Assembly: GCA_017935645.1 (NCBI GenBank)
Contig: JAGBHF010000080.1
Coordinates: forward strand, 1 to 56,703
DNA: 56,703 nt
DNA from: Bacteroidaceae bacterium
Lineage (GTDB): Bacteria; Bacteroidota; Bacteroidia; Bacteroidales; Barnesiellaceae_A
Direction of reading: 5' to 3'
Shown: positions 17,769 through 26,127 of the stretch, one piece after another
Position numbering within the stretch: the first letter of the stretch is position 1
Layout of the letters: each line of letters starts with the position of its first letter
Translations under genes and position numbers: made by a program
Notes under the pieces: generated by a model
Seen by the model: the letters and a program-made list of their open reading frames with translations, nothing else
Told to the model about the DNA's origin: nothing
Databases searched by the model: none

Positions 17769-18754
17769 CGGTGTACTTGATAATAAGACTCGACAGGATT
17801 GCGGTGCGACACAGCCACCTTATACGACTCCTTGTAAGCACCTATACCTATTATCATCACAGGCACTTCGTTGGATGGTATAGCAAAGATTTTCTTCAAC
17901 TTCCGGGTCTGATTGGTCTTGTAAGCTGTTGTCAGCGGTATCGTTGCCAATCCCTTATAGTGTAGTGCAAGAAGCAAATCCATGGCAAACAAGCCCCCAT
18001 CGACAAACATCTGATGACGCTCGTTGATAAAATAGCGACGCATATCAGCAGTAATCAATACGGCATATTGCATATCGTGGCCAAAGCCATTCGTTCCGCC
18101 CTGAAAGTCGAACAATTGATGTGCCTTAGCACCTTCATAGATATGTGCAAAAGCCGACTGACGATTGCAAGCCGAGGGAGTCTTACGCGCAATGTCTATG
18201 GCTGCAATGATATCGTTAAGGTCGACTACAGCGCGGGTATCGAAGTCGCGTATCGAACAACGGCTCTGTGAGAATACGTCGAACGGAGCTTTGGTCGCCT
18301 CGAGGGTATCGGCCTTGCTACAAGTGGCAATACCGGCCGCCATCTCTTCTCTCAGCGTATATGCCTTCTTAAGCACCTCATACCGAGCCTCAACAGCCTC
18401 AACCGGGCATCCGTTAGTGCGATTAAAATCAATATAATTGGCTATAACGGCCATAGACTCATCGATTGAGGCCGACGGGAAACGGCTCACATACAACAGA
18501 AGGTCGTCTATCAACGCCAACACCTTGGGTTGGCCAAATCCCATACGCACCGAGCCTATCGACATGCCCTTCTCGATAGCATGTGTGCGGATACAAAGGT
18601 CGGCGGCAAACTTCACCTCGTCGTGCATCATATTCGACGCACCCAAGTGCTTGCTTTGGCTACAAGCCTCAAAGAAAGCCTCGAGCATTAAACGAAACAG
18701 CAGGATAACTCTATTGTGGCGTATGAACAGGCGCACTCTCTCTTTCAGTCTCAT
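17765..18754 (-). CDS. Nitroreductase family protein of the polysaccharide locus
   Basis: This 329-residue protein has an unusual helical N-terminal half (about 1-155, including IRTHAIEKGMSIGSVRMGFG) followed by a nitroreductase FMN fold. SRCSIRDFDTRAV (about 164-176) is the usual FMN-binding start, with TPSACNRQS and the C-terminal IIGIGAYKES. Such longer nitroreductases recur beside pyruvyl transferases and glycosyltransferases in surface polysaccharide loci, but I know of no proven reaction. Modification of a sugar or lipid carrier is possible. Its ATG overlaps the stop of the upstream GT4 gene by 4 bases (ATGA), which suggests translational coupling. Confidence 0.82.
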   Translation of the reverse strand: MRLKERVRLFIRHNRVILLFRLMLEAFFEACSQSKHLGASNMMHDEVKFAADLCIRTHAIEKGMSIGSVRMGFGQPKVLALIDDLLLYVSRFPSASIDESMAVIANYIDFNRTNGCPVEAVEARYEVLKKAYTLREEMAAGIATCSKADTLEATKAPFDVFSQSRCSIRDFDTRAVVDLNDIIAAIDIARKTPSACNRQSAFAHIYEGAKAHQLFDFQGGTNGFGHDMQYAVLITADMRRYFINERHQMFVDGGLFAMDLLLALHYKGLATIPLTTAYKTNQTRKLKKIFAIPSNEVPVMIIGIGAYKESYKVAVSHRNPVESYYQVHR

Positions 18755-19842
18755 ATAGTCTCAAAAAAGCGTTTATACTCCGCCAATATACTCTCCGACG
18801 AATACTTTTGGGCAATTGTTTTTTTCAAATTTTCGCACACCGTCGCATACTCTTGCTGCGACAGCGACACCGTCTTCATCAACACCTCTGCAAGGCTATC
18901 AACATCGTTCACCTCAAAGAGGAAGCCATCCACGCCGTCGGTAACGTGCTCGGTAAATCCGTCAATACGAGTAGCTATCACCGGCATTCCATAGTTATAG
19001 GCTATCATGTGAGGCCCACTCTGAGTAACATTCTCGTATGGCAACACCAGATAATGGTGTCGTGCAAATATATCGGCAACCTCTTCGTCAGCAATGCGAT
19101 TGGGTGTAAACGTTACCGAGCACTTCAACTTATCAATCATCGCTTGATAATAGGGTACATTGTCACAAGAGCCCAGCACCGACACATGCACTCGGCATTG
19201 CACATCGTCGGGCAACTTGGCAAATGCCTGCAACATTACATCGAGGCGCTTGTTTTGTCGCACATTACCGAAGAACAAGAAACTGACCTTATCCTCAGCA
19301 GGAACTACACCGGCTGTGGGTGTGCCATAATCCTTGAGCGACAACGGTGTGTACATGATGTGCTTACCACTGTACATCGCCTCAAACTCGGCACGTGCAT
19401 GTTGCGAGAATAGGTGAAAGTGCTTGTGACGACCGAATACGTACGACAAATACATCTGCGACAGGCGTCGATTATGCCAGCCGGCGTACGAAGCAACATT
19501 GTGCGTAGCATGCACCATCTTGGCAGTAGGCAAGTAAAAGTCCAACACCGGATACATATAAGGCACCTCCATGGCATCGACATATATTACATCCGGAGCA
19601 AATTTCTTTATCTGCTTCGCTATATCGGCATAGAAAGAGATACACTTGGGGTTGCGACGACGATAGGGTATGCGTCGCTTATATATATTGCAATCGGCTG
19701 TTATCTCGGGCACAGAAATTTTTCTGTCAAAACCTTGAATTATATACCATTCAACCTCATACTCACTCGTCAGATGCGGAACAATAGGGATATCCACATC
19801 CACAAAGTAATCGGCCGTAATCCAAGCTATACGTTTTTTCAT
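18751..19842 (-). CDS. Family 4 glycosyltransferase, minus-strand capsule arm
   Basis: This 363-residue GT-B glycosyltransferase has VSFLFFGNVRQNKRLDVMLQ in the donor half (about 205-225) and a C-terminal motif around RHHYLVLPYENVTQSGPHMIAYNYGMPVI. The second glutamate of the usual EX7E pattern is replaced (SGPHMIAYN), as in some GT4 subfamilies. It begins 17 bases after a TATCTTTG promoter element, so its leader is very short. An AGGAG lies only 3 bases before the ATG, closer than a normal Shine-Dalgarno. The gene is coupled to the nitroreductase. Sugar specificity is unknown. Confidence 0.87.
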   Translation of the reverse strand: MKKRIAWITADYFVDVDIPIVPHLTSEYEVEWYIIQGFDRKISVPEITADCNIYKRRIPYRRRNPKCISFYADIAKQIKKFAPDVIYVDAMEVPYMYPVLDFYLPTAKMVHATHNVASYAGWHNRRLSQMYLSYVFGRHKHFHLFSQHARAEFEAMYSGKHIMYTPLSLKDYGTPTAGVVPAEDKVSFLFFGNVRQNKRLDVMLQAFAKLPDDVQCRVHVSVLGSCDNVPYYQAMIDKLKCSVTFTPNRIADEEVADIFARHHYLVLPYENVTQSGPHMIAYNYGMPVIATRIDGFTEHVTDGVDGFLFEVNDVDSLAEVLMKTVSLSQQEYATVCENLKKTIAQKYSSESILAEYKRFFETI

Positions 19843-19858
19843 TATCTCCTTTTTTTTG

Positions 19859-19866
19859 CAAAGATA
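19859..19866 (-). promoter_or_regulatory. -7 promoter element for the minus-strand GT4/nitroreductase operon
   Basis: TATCTTTG on the minus strand matches TAnnTTTG and lies 17 bases from the ATG, predicting a leader of about 10 bases. Confidence 0.55.
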
Positions 19867-20043
19867 ATAAAAGAAGGCTTATATACATTACAATACTTAC
19901 ACATTATAATCCAAAACAAAATCTCTTTTTATTAAATAAGTTTTTGTCTCTTCACCATCCAATACAATGAATATTGACATATGCTATTTTTCATACACAC
20001 ATTTCTTATAAATATAAATTTATGTTAAATATTTATACATTTA

Positions 20044-20075
20044 TTTGGAAAAGTAAAAATAATTACATATATTAG
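20044..20075 (+). promoter_or_regulatory. -33/-7 promoter of the small exported peptide gene
   Basis: TTTG at 20044-20047 and TATATTAG at 20068-20075 are spaced by 20 bases; the -7 box has one mismatch to TAnnTTTG. Transcription starting near 20082 gives a leader of about 24 bases. Confidence 0.6.
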
Positions 20076-20105
20076 CCATGCACTTAACTATTAACACCAA
20101 ATACC

Positions 20106-20288
20106 ATGAAGAAAAAAATCTTTTTAACATTAGTCGTAGTAGCTATGACTATTGGAGGTGCATCAGCTGCATTTTTATACACAGCATGGTGCGGAGTACA
20201 AACTATCACAGTGGACCCATCTTTTTTTGACTCCCCAGAAGAGGCTTTAGATTTTTATAGGGAGTTGGATGAAATTCTGTGTGGTTAA
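20106..20288 (+). CDS. Small exported two-cysteine peptide
   Basis: The 60-residue protein has a clear signal peptide (MKKKIFLTLVVVAMTIGGASA), with cleavage likely after GASA or GASAA near residue 22. The mature part of about 38 residues is acidic, aromatic and carries just two cysteines, each followed by Gly (TAWCGV and the C-terminal LCG). These could form a disulfide in the periplasm or outside the cell. I do not recognise the family, and it does not match the NVEALA peptides I know. It has its own promoter and is separated from the GLPGLI gene by a hairpin (20301-20325), so it is probably made in excess over the downstream genes. It may be a structural peptide, signal, toxin or ligand of the downstream barrel. 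Confidence 0.7.
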   Translation: MKKKIFLTLVVVAMTIGGASAAFLYTAWCGVQTITVDPSFFDSPEEALDFYRELDEILCG

Positions 20289-20300
20289 CAAAACTAACGA

Positions 20301-20325
20301 AGGCTGTGTTTCTCAAACACAGCCT
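20301..20325 (+). terminator. Hairpin between the peptide gene and the GLPGLI gene
   Basis: A perfect 11-base stem, AGGCTGTGTTT with AAACACAGCCT, encloses a 3-base loop. The following CTATTAACTT has no good T-run, so partial termination or a 3'-end stabiliser is more likely than full termination. Confidence 0.65.
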
Positions 20326-20348
20326 CTATTAACTTAAAATTTTCACTT

Positions 20349-21179
20349 ATGAAAAAATATACAACAATCTTTTTTATCTTATTTACGCTCCTTAGTTCTG
20401 CTCAGCTTCCCAAGGAGTATCTCAATCAGCCGGCAAATCTAAAACCTATTATCAAACTTGACAATAGCATAATGCAGTGTGTATATCAACATACTACATA
20501 CGACCCGGATTTAGAAAAATATGAAGACACATACGAGATACTGGAAATAGGCAGCAACTATAGTAAGTATGGGAATTATGGAGCATATCAGCTCGACTCG
20601 GCACTACATACTTACAATGGTGCGACGTTGACCAACGGACAATATGCTATACTATTTAAAAAATACGACCCCAATTATGAATGTATCATTAAAAATAAGA
20701 AAAACGAAAATTTAGAACACTACGGCAAAGTATTCATAGACTATTATATTTACGAAGAGCCTATACCTCAAATAAAATGGGAACTTGAAGGAGGTAAAGC
20801 CATTATATGCGGGTACACTTGCCACAAAGCAACAGCCACATTTCGCGGTAGACAGTGGACGGCATGGTACAGCGACATACCCGTTGACAATGGACCGTGG
20901 AAATTAGGAAATCTTCCCGGGCTTATACTTAAAGCCGAAGACGCTACAGGCGAACATATTATTGAGGCTATCATACTGAAGCAGGACAAAGCTAGTATAG
21001 GTTACAGAAAATTTCTCTACAGTCGCACAACTCGCGAAAAGTACAACAAGTCATTGAAGGAGTATAAGGAAGAGGCTCACAAATTCTTTCAAGGTGAGTT
21101 ACAACCCCAAAACCCTGATGGTACGCCGATGAATATACCCAAACGTAAATTGTTCTACAACCCATTAGAAAAAGAATAA
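20349..21179 (+). CDS. GLPGLI family exported protein
   Basis: The 276-residue protein has a Sec signal (FFILFTLLSSAQ, cleavage near residue 19). Its hallmark block reads ATFRGRQWTAWYSDIPVDNGPWK and then GNLPGLILKAED (about 186-197), a one-residue variant of the name-giving motif (Asn for the first Gly). The family is restricted mainly to Bacteroidota, and its function is unknown. Members are often encoded beside an outer-membrane barrel with a carboxypeptidase-regulatory-like domain, as here: the next gene starts 5 bases after this stop. The upstream small peptide gene makes a three-gene cassette. Periplasmic location is inferred from the signal. Confidence 0.88.
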   Translation: MKKYTTIFFILFTLLSSAQLPKEYLNQPANLKPIIKLDNSIMQCVYQHTTYDPDLEKYEDTYEILEIGSNYSKYGNYGAYQLDSALHTYNGATLTNGQYAILFKKYDPNYECIIKNKKNENLEHYGKVFIDYYIYEEPIPQIKWELEGGKAIICGYTCHKATATFRGRQWTAWYSDIPVDNGPWKLGNLPGLILKAEDATGEHIIEAIILKQDKASIGYRKFLYSRTTREKYNKSLKEYKEEAHKFFQGELQPQNPDGTPMNIPKRKLFYNPLEKE

Positions 21180-21184
21180 GTTAT

Positions 21185-23800
21185 ATGAATAGAGTATGTT
21201 GCATATTAGTGATGCTATTATACTCTGTTACTCTGTGCTGTGCCCAGCTTACTATTTCGGGGGTTATCACAACACAGGACGGTGAGAGCATAGTAGGCGC
21301 ATCGGTAAGGGTAACGAATAGTGATAATAAAATACTTGCCTATGCCATAAGCAATACGTTAGGCAAATACACAATTACACTTAACGATACGTTGCCCCGA
21401 CAACTGTGCATAACATACTCATGCATAGGATATAAAAAGATTGTACGCACTATAGAGTGTAAAGACGCAATCGAAGTGATTGACATACAACTGCAAGAAG
21501 AGAACTTTGAAATAGAAGAAATTATTGTAAAAGCCCCTGCCATAAAAAGGATTGGCGATACAATACAATATAATGTAGGAGCATTTGCAAGCCAAGCCGA
21601 CCGCAGTATTGAGGATGTGATAAAGAGACTTCCCGGCATACAGGTCGACAACAGCGGACGCATTTTTTACAACGGCGAGGCTATCAATAATTTTTACATC
21701 GAAGATATGGACTTGCTGGGTGGCCGATATGCCATTGCAACACAGAATATCAATCCCGATGAAATTGCCACGGTGAGTATTTATGAAAATCATCAACCCA
21801 AGCAAGTGCTTAAGGATGTTGTCATAAGTGACCGTGCGGCACTAAATCTGCGATTGAAAGATAAGAGCAAACTTCGTCCCATCGGCTATGCACACGCCGG
21901 CGGTGGATATGGCGAGGGCATCAATTGGCTGGGAGAGCTGTTTGGGATGCAAATATCAGAGAAAAACCAGACTATCGTCACAGCCAAAGGTAACAATACA
22001 GGCAATACTTATATACACGAAACACAATTGCTTACCGATAATAAAACCGACGAAACCGTGGCCTACAATATCTTCACACAACATCCATTCGGCACAATAA
22101 ATATACCCACGTCACGATACTACCGAAACACTTCGGCATCAACATCTGTCAATACACTTTTCAAAATTGACAAACATCTAAAAATAAGGGCATACGCCGA
22201 CTATAGCTACGAAAACAACAACTACTTCAATGAGGTGGAAATCGGCTATATGAGTATCGACAATGCGTCTATAAGAGTTGTAGAGAGCAATCGTGCAAGA
22301 TTGAACAACCACATTGTAAATGTGAACTTCAATATCGAAAACAATAACAATAGGTCGTATATATCAAACGACCTTGCCCTGAAAGGTCGCTTTTGCGACA
22401 ATACCTACAACGTAAACAACAATAACATCCTGCAACAATCCCTCAACAATAACGACTACCATATTACAAACGAGTTTGCCGGCATATTTAAAAACGGTCG
22501 CAACATATTCGATGTAAAGTCTCTTATCTCTTTTGGCTCCACACCTCGCAACGAGATTGTAGCAACCATTCCGGCAACAGACTCTTTGATAGTAACACAA
22601 ATAGCTACGGGCATGGCCTTTCACACACTCGAGAGTACATCCTACTCGTGGCTCATCAGTCAGGTGTCGCTCTTGGGCATCGAGGCCTCTTTTGAGGCTT
22701 TCTACGACCGGTTTTCTTCACAAAACGACCCAATCCCAACCCCCTCACGGCAAGGCAATGAAGTATCGGGATATAAAATAGTAACATCGGTCGTTCCATT
22801 TTATCAACTCAAGAACGAACATCTTACATGGCGCACCGAGATACCTCTAAGAATGTATGATATAGAATATCGCAATATAATAACCGGTGCCAAGCACCCA
22901 CTGCACAAGCCCTATATCGATATAAAGTCGAGCCTATATTTCAATCTCTTCGGCAGCATAAAAACCACCTTGTCAATAGGACGAGACCATACGATAGGCG
23001 ACATACAAGACTATATTACCACCCCTATATATACCACATACCGCCAACAAATTGCACTTGGAACGGGCAATTTAGGTATCAGAAGCAACAATTATATATC
23101 TCTGTCGGCCAACTATCGTAACAGCATAGAGGGCATATTTGCATCCTTGCGCACATCATACAATGTCATAACAAGCAACGAAATATCAACAACCTCAATC
23201 ACGGCCGATGAGGTTACATACGGACATATAACAACCGACAACAAAGGTAGCAATGCCAATCTGTTCTTTAATCTATCCAAGAATCAACGAAACTGGAATA
23301 CAACATTCACCCTATCGGGCGGAGCAATCTACCTAAAGAGAATGACACAAAGAGAGTCACAATTACTCAACGTAAAAACCCAAAATTACAGTATAGGGGC
23401 TGATATTCACAGCACCTTCTGGAATGAACGCATAAGCGGAAGGGTCAACCTCAGATATGGTGTTACGTCACAAACAACCGACATGCAAACAGATAACACT
23501 AACCTGCACGATTGGTTACTGACAGCCGAACTTTCGGTTTTCCCGGTCACATCATTGGAAATATTTTATACGTTGCACTATAACAAATCGGACTTGGCAA
23601 CCAACTCGAGTGCCGAAAACATTTTTATGGATAGTGGCATACGGTATAAAGATAAAGATTGGGTAGTTGAACTCAGAGGAAAAAACCTCACCAATGCGCA
23701 AGTTTACTCTTATAGTTACATAAACAACTACGACACATACACCTACAGTTGTCTTCTACGTCCCATCGAATTTATCCTCTCGTTTCAATACAGCTTCTGA
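21185..23800 (+). CDS. TonB-dependent-receptor-like outer-membrane barrel with CarboxypepD_reg domain
   Basis: The 871-residue protein has a signal peptide (about 1-20, ending CCAQ) and an N-terminal carboxypeptidase-regulatory-like beta-sandwich (about 22-110, GVITTQDGESIVGASVRV). A plug-like domain (about 118-215, RLPGIQVDNSGRIFYNGEAI) is followed by a long beta-barrel that ends in Phe (FILSFQYSF), as outer-membrane barrels do. It is the usual partner of GLPGLI proteins. By family analogy it could import or bind a peptide or small ligand using TonB energy. No SusD-like partner is next to it, so it is not a classical glycan-uptake pair. An AQ-rich TonB box was not obvious. Confidence 0.87.
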   Translation: MNRVCCILVMLLYSVTLCCAQLTISGVITTQDGESIVGASVRVTNSDNKILAYAISNTLGKYTITLNDTLPRQLCITYSCIGYKKIVRTIECKDAIEVIDIQLQEENFEIEEIIVKAPAIKRIGDTIQYNVGAFASQADRSIEDVIKRLPGIQVDNSGRIFYNGEAINNFYIEDMDLLGGRYAIATQNINPDEIATVSIYENHQPKQVLKDVVISDRAALNLRLKDKSKLRPIGYAHAGGGYGEGINWLGELFGMQISEKNQTIVTAKGNNTGNTYIHETQLLTDNKTDETVAYNIFTQHPFGTINIPTSRYYRNTSASTSVNTLFKIDKHLKIRAYADYSYENNNYFNEVEIGYMSIDNASIRVVESNRARLNNHIVNVNFNIENNNNRSYISNDLALKGRFCDNTYNVNNNNILQQSLNNNDYHITNEFAGIFKNGRNIFDVKSLISFGSTPRNEIVATIPATDSLIVTQIATGMAFHTLESTSYSWLISQVSLLGIEASFEAFYDRFSSQNDPIPTPSRQGNEVSGYKIVTSVVPFYQLKNEHLTWRTEIPLRMYDIEYRNIITGAKHPLHKPYIDIKSSLYFNLFGSIKTTLSIGRDHTIGDIQDYITTPIYTTYRQQIALGTGNLGIRSNNYISLSANYRNSIEGIFASLRTSYNVITSNEISTTSITADEVTYGHITTDNKGSNANLFFNLSKNQRNWNTTFTLSGGAIYLKRMTQRESQLLNVKTQNYSIGADIHSTFWNERISGRVNLRYGVTSQTTDMQTDNTNLHDWLLTAELSVFPVTSLEIFYTLHYNKSDLATNSSAENIFMDSGIRYKDKDWVVELRGKNLTNAQVYSYSYINNYDTYTYSCLLRPIEFILSFQYSF

Positions 23801-23947
23801 CATCACACAAAGAAAGGTTGCTAAAATGTAATATTCTACAACCTTATAAAAAACTTTTACACACGCATCATTGTTTTCATAATACAGTAACAATAGCCCA
23901 ATATTGTTGCAAGGAAAGTTTTCATATTAAACCTTAAAATCAGTGTT

Positions 23948-24604
23948 ATGAAAAAGGCAATTCCCATTCTACTCTTGGCTATGGCATTTATTGCCTGCCA
24001 AAAAGATCCCGACTTCAATCAATTGTCGAGCGATCTTATCGTCTATACCAACCACGACAAGAGTGCCAACTTTAGCAAGTACACAACGTATGCCATCCCC
24101 GACAGCATATTGGTACTCGACGACAAGAGCAAACCCACTTACTTTGCGGCCGACGACCCTCGTACCACCGCCATCGTAAATGCTATCAACAGCGAAATGA
24201 AAACACGCGGATATATCGAAGTACACAATAATGCCGATGCCGACATAGGTATACAAGTGAGCTATGTGAAAGACACCAATACGATTATCTCATACGCTGC
24301 CAGCAACCCTTATTGGTGGTACGGATACGACTATTATTGGCCGGGCAGCTATTGGAATCCCTATTGGTGGGGGTGGACACCTTCATACGCCTATCCTATC
24401 AGCTACACCTACACTATAGGCTCATTGATTATCGAGATGATTGCGCTGGAAGATGCCAATGCCGCAACCAAGAAGATACCCGTGATATGGACTGCTTACA
24501 TGGCCGGTATATTGTCGAGCAACCAACTCAACATCAACCGCACAGTATCGGGTATATATCAGGCATTTGAGCAATCGCCCTACATACAATCGGGTGTAAA
24601 ATAA
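23948..24604 (+). CDS. DUF4136-like lipoprotein, copy 1
   Basis: The 218-residue lipoprotein has a signal ending in AFIAC (Cys17). The following FSKYTTYAIPDSI and the paired-residue pattern up to ADADIGIQVSYV match the DUF4136 family of envelope lipoproteins. The middle has a remarkable aromatic stretch around residues 118-145 (NPYWWYGYDYYWPGSYWNPY), then a C-terminal segment ending with the family-like SGIYQAFEQSPYI. It is followed after 49 bases by a beta-barrel gene, and the pair is repeated downstream at 25446-26751. Function is unknown; binding to the barrel or to glycan through the aromatic stretch is conceivable. Confidence 0.8.
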   Translation: MKKAIPILLLAMAFIACQKDPDFNQLSSDLIVYTNHDKSANFSKYTTYAIPDSILVLDDKSKPTYFAADDPRTTAIVNAINSEMKTRGYIEVHNNADADIGIQVSYVKDTNTIISYAASNPYWWYGYDYYWPGSYWNPYWWGWTPSYAYPISYTYTIGSLIIEMIALEDANAATKKIPVIWTAYMAGILSSNQLNINRTVSGIYQAFEQSPYIQSGVK

Positions 24605-24653
24605 AGCGTGTAACACACACCCTACACAATAACCTTTTAAAAAACATACAGCA

Positions 24654-25280
24654 ATGAAAAAGATAACAAAAATATTAGCTACCGGCCTCCTTATGCTATG
24701 CTTGAGCGCAACCATGACAAGCCATGCACAAATCCTGAAAGGAGGATATTTCACCGTCGATTGGCAATTTAATGCCCCCGTCAGCAACGATTATGCCCCC
24801 GTGGCAAGTGGCTGGGGTATGGCATTTGAAGGCGGTTATTACATTATACCCAACATGTCGCTGGGATTGTTTATCTCGTACCACACCAACAACAAGTACA
24901 TTGGCGAGCAGGTACTACACCTGAGCAGTACCGAAAGCCTCTACACCGACCAACAGCACTCCATCTACCAAGTACCCTTTGGTGTAGCATCGCGATGGCG
25001 ATTTATCAAAGAGGGTATGTTCGAGCCATACATCGGTGTGAAACTCGGTGCTATGTACACCCGCATGGAGTCGAACACACAGGTGTACACCTATTACCAA
25101 GACCGGTGGGGATTTAATGTACAACCCGAGATAGGCATGAGCCTCTATCCCATGCCATCCAGTCGCACCGGTATACACCTCGCCCTCTACTACAGCTACT
25201 CGACCAACAAGAGCCACGTGCTCACATACAATATCGATGGCTACAACAACATCGGATTTCGATTGGGTATATCGTTTTAA
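24654..25280 (+). CDS. Outer-membrane beta-barrel protein, copy 1
   Basis: The 208-residue protein has a signal peptide (about 1-25, ending SHAQ). The rest is built of amphipathic strands with aromatic girdles (GYFTVDWQFNAP, GWGMAFEGGYYI, LALYYSYSTNKS) and a C-terminal Phe (GFRLGISF). That predicts a small outer-membrane barrel of about eight strands, like OmpA/OmpX-type proteins. It forms a pair with the preceding lipoprotein and is closed by a terminator at 25302-25329. No enzymatic motif is visible. Confidence 0.82.
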   Translation: MKKITKILATGLLMLCLSATMTSHAQILKGGYFTVDWQFNAPVSNDYAPVASGWGMAFEGGYYIIPNMSLGLFISYHTNNKYIGEQVLHLSSTESLYTDQQHSIYQVPFGVASRWRFIKEGMFEPYIGVKLGAMYTRMESNTQVYTYYQDRWGFNVQPEIGMSLYPMPSSRTGIHLALYYSYSTNKSHVLTYNIDGYNNIGFRLGISF

Positions 25281-25301
25281 TACTACACAATAACGACTAT
25301 C

Positions 25302-25329
25302 AGGAGCACCCGCAGTGGTGCTCTTTTTT
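25302..25329 (+). terminator. Terminator after the first lipoprotein/barrel pair
   Basis: The 7-base stem GAGCACC (25304-25310) with GGTGCTC (25317-25323) is followed by six T residues. Confidence 0.85.
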
Positions 25330-25402
25330 ATTACAGTACCACATTATTTTACATATCGAGCATTTTTTACATCAAATTACTTTTAAAACAAATTAATTAC
25401 AC

Positions 25403-25410
25403 TATATTTG
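25403..25410 (+). promoter_or_regulatory. -7 promoter element for the second lipoprotein/barrel pair
   Basis: TATATTTG matches TAnnTTTG, with a weak TTTT at 25381-25384 in the -33 area (18-base spacer). The leader would be about 30 bases. Confidence 0.5.
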
Positions 25411-25445
25411 CACAAAAATAAGCACAACATCTAACAAACACTTAT

Positions 25446-26093
25446 ATGAAAAAATTATTGCCATTATTACTCCTTACAATCATCGTTACCGGATGTCAGA
25501 AGGAGCCCGATTGGGGTAAATTATCAAACGACTTGTTGGTATACACCCACTACGATGAAGAGGTTGACTTTACAAAGTACAATACATTCTACATCCCCGA
25601 TAGTATACTCGTACTCGACAACAGCAAAAAGGAGCCGGTGTACATATCAAGCAACGACATCCGCGCCCATAGCATCTTAGAGGCTTTGACCGACGAAATG
25701 ACACGTTGCGGATATACACAGGTATACGACCGTGCCGATGCCGACTTGGGTATTATCACCAGTTACGTCAAGCGTACCAGCACTTATGTTGGCTATGACT
25801 ATCCCTACTGGTGGTTTGACTTCTACTACTATTGGCCATTCGACTATTGGGATCCCTACTATTACGATTGGTATCCCTACTATCCTTATCCCGTAACATA
25901 CTCATATACAACAGGTACTATTGCGGTTGAAATGATAGCATTGAAAGATGCCGACACATCGTCCAAGATGTTACCCTTTGTATGGACAGCCTGCATGGCA
26001 GGTATAGAGTCGAGCAATCAGATTAACATCTCGAATGCCATAGCCGGTATATATCAGGCATTTGAACAATCGCCTTATATCAATGCACAATAA
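25446..26093 (+). CDS. DUF4136-like lipoprotein, copy 2
   Basis: The 215-residue protein is a paralog of the lipoprotein at 23948. It shares the signal ending in a lipobox Cys (VTGC, Cys17), then KEPDWGKLSNDLLVYTHYD and YNTFYIPDSILVLD. The aromatic middle is even denser, with WWFDFYYYWPFDYWDPYYYD and further Tyr/Pro repeats at about 120-150. The C-terminus again reads AGIYQAFEQSPYI. Its promoter lies between the first pair's terminator and this gene, so the two pairs can be regulated separately. Function is unknown. Confidence 0.8.
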   Translation: MKKLLPLLLLTIIVTGCQKEPDWGKLSNDLLVYTHYDEEVDFTKYNTFYIPDSILVLDNSKKEPVYISSNDIRAHSILEALTDEMTRCGYTQVYDRADADLGIITSYVKRTSTYVGYDYPYWWFDFYYYWPFDYWDPYYYDWYPYYPYPVTYSYTTGTIAVEMIALKDADTSSKMLPFVWTACMAGIESSNQINISNAIAGIYQAFEQSPYINAQ

Positions 26094-26127
26094 CAGCCTA
26101 TATACACACATCATAAACACGACTACA

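Noticed and set aside
23815-23853. AAGGTTG...CAACCTT pair after the TonB-type barrel gene
   Set aside because: The stem is short with an 18-base loop and would be unstable, so I did not call a terminator.
23889-23908. AACAATA...TATTGTT inverted repeat upstream of the first DUF4136-like gene
   Set aside because: Seven AT-rich pairs without a T-run or promoter context; probably chance.
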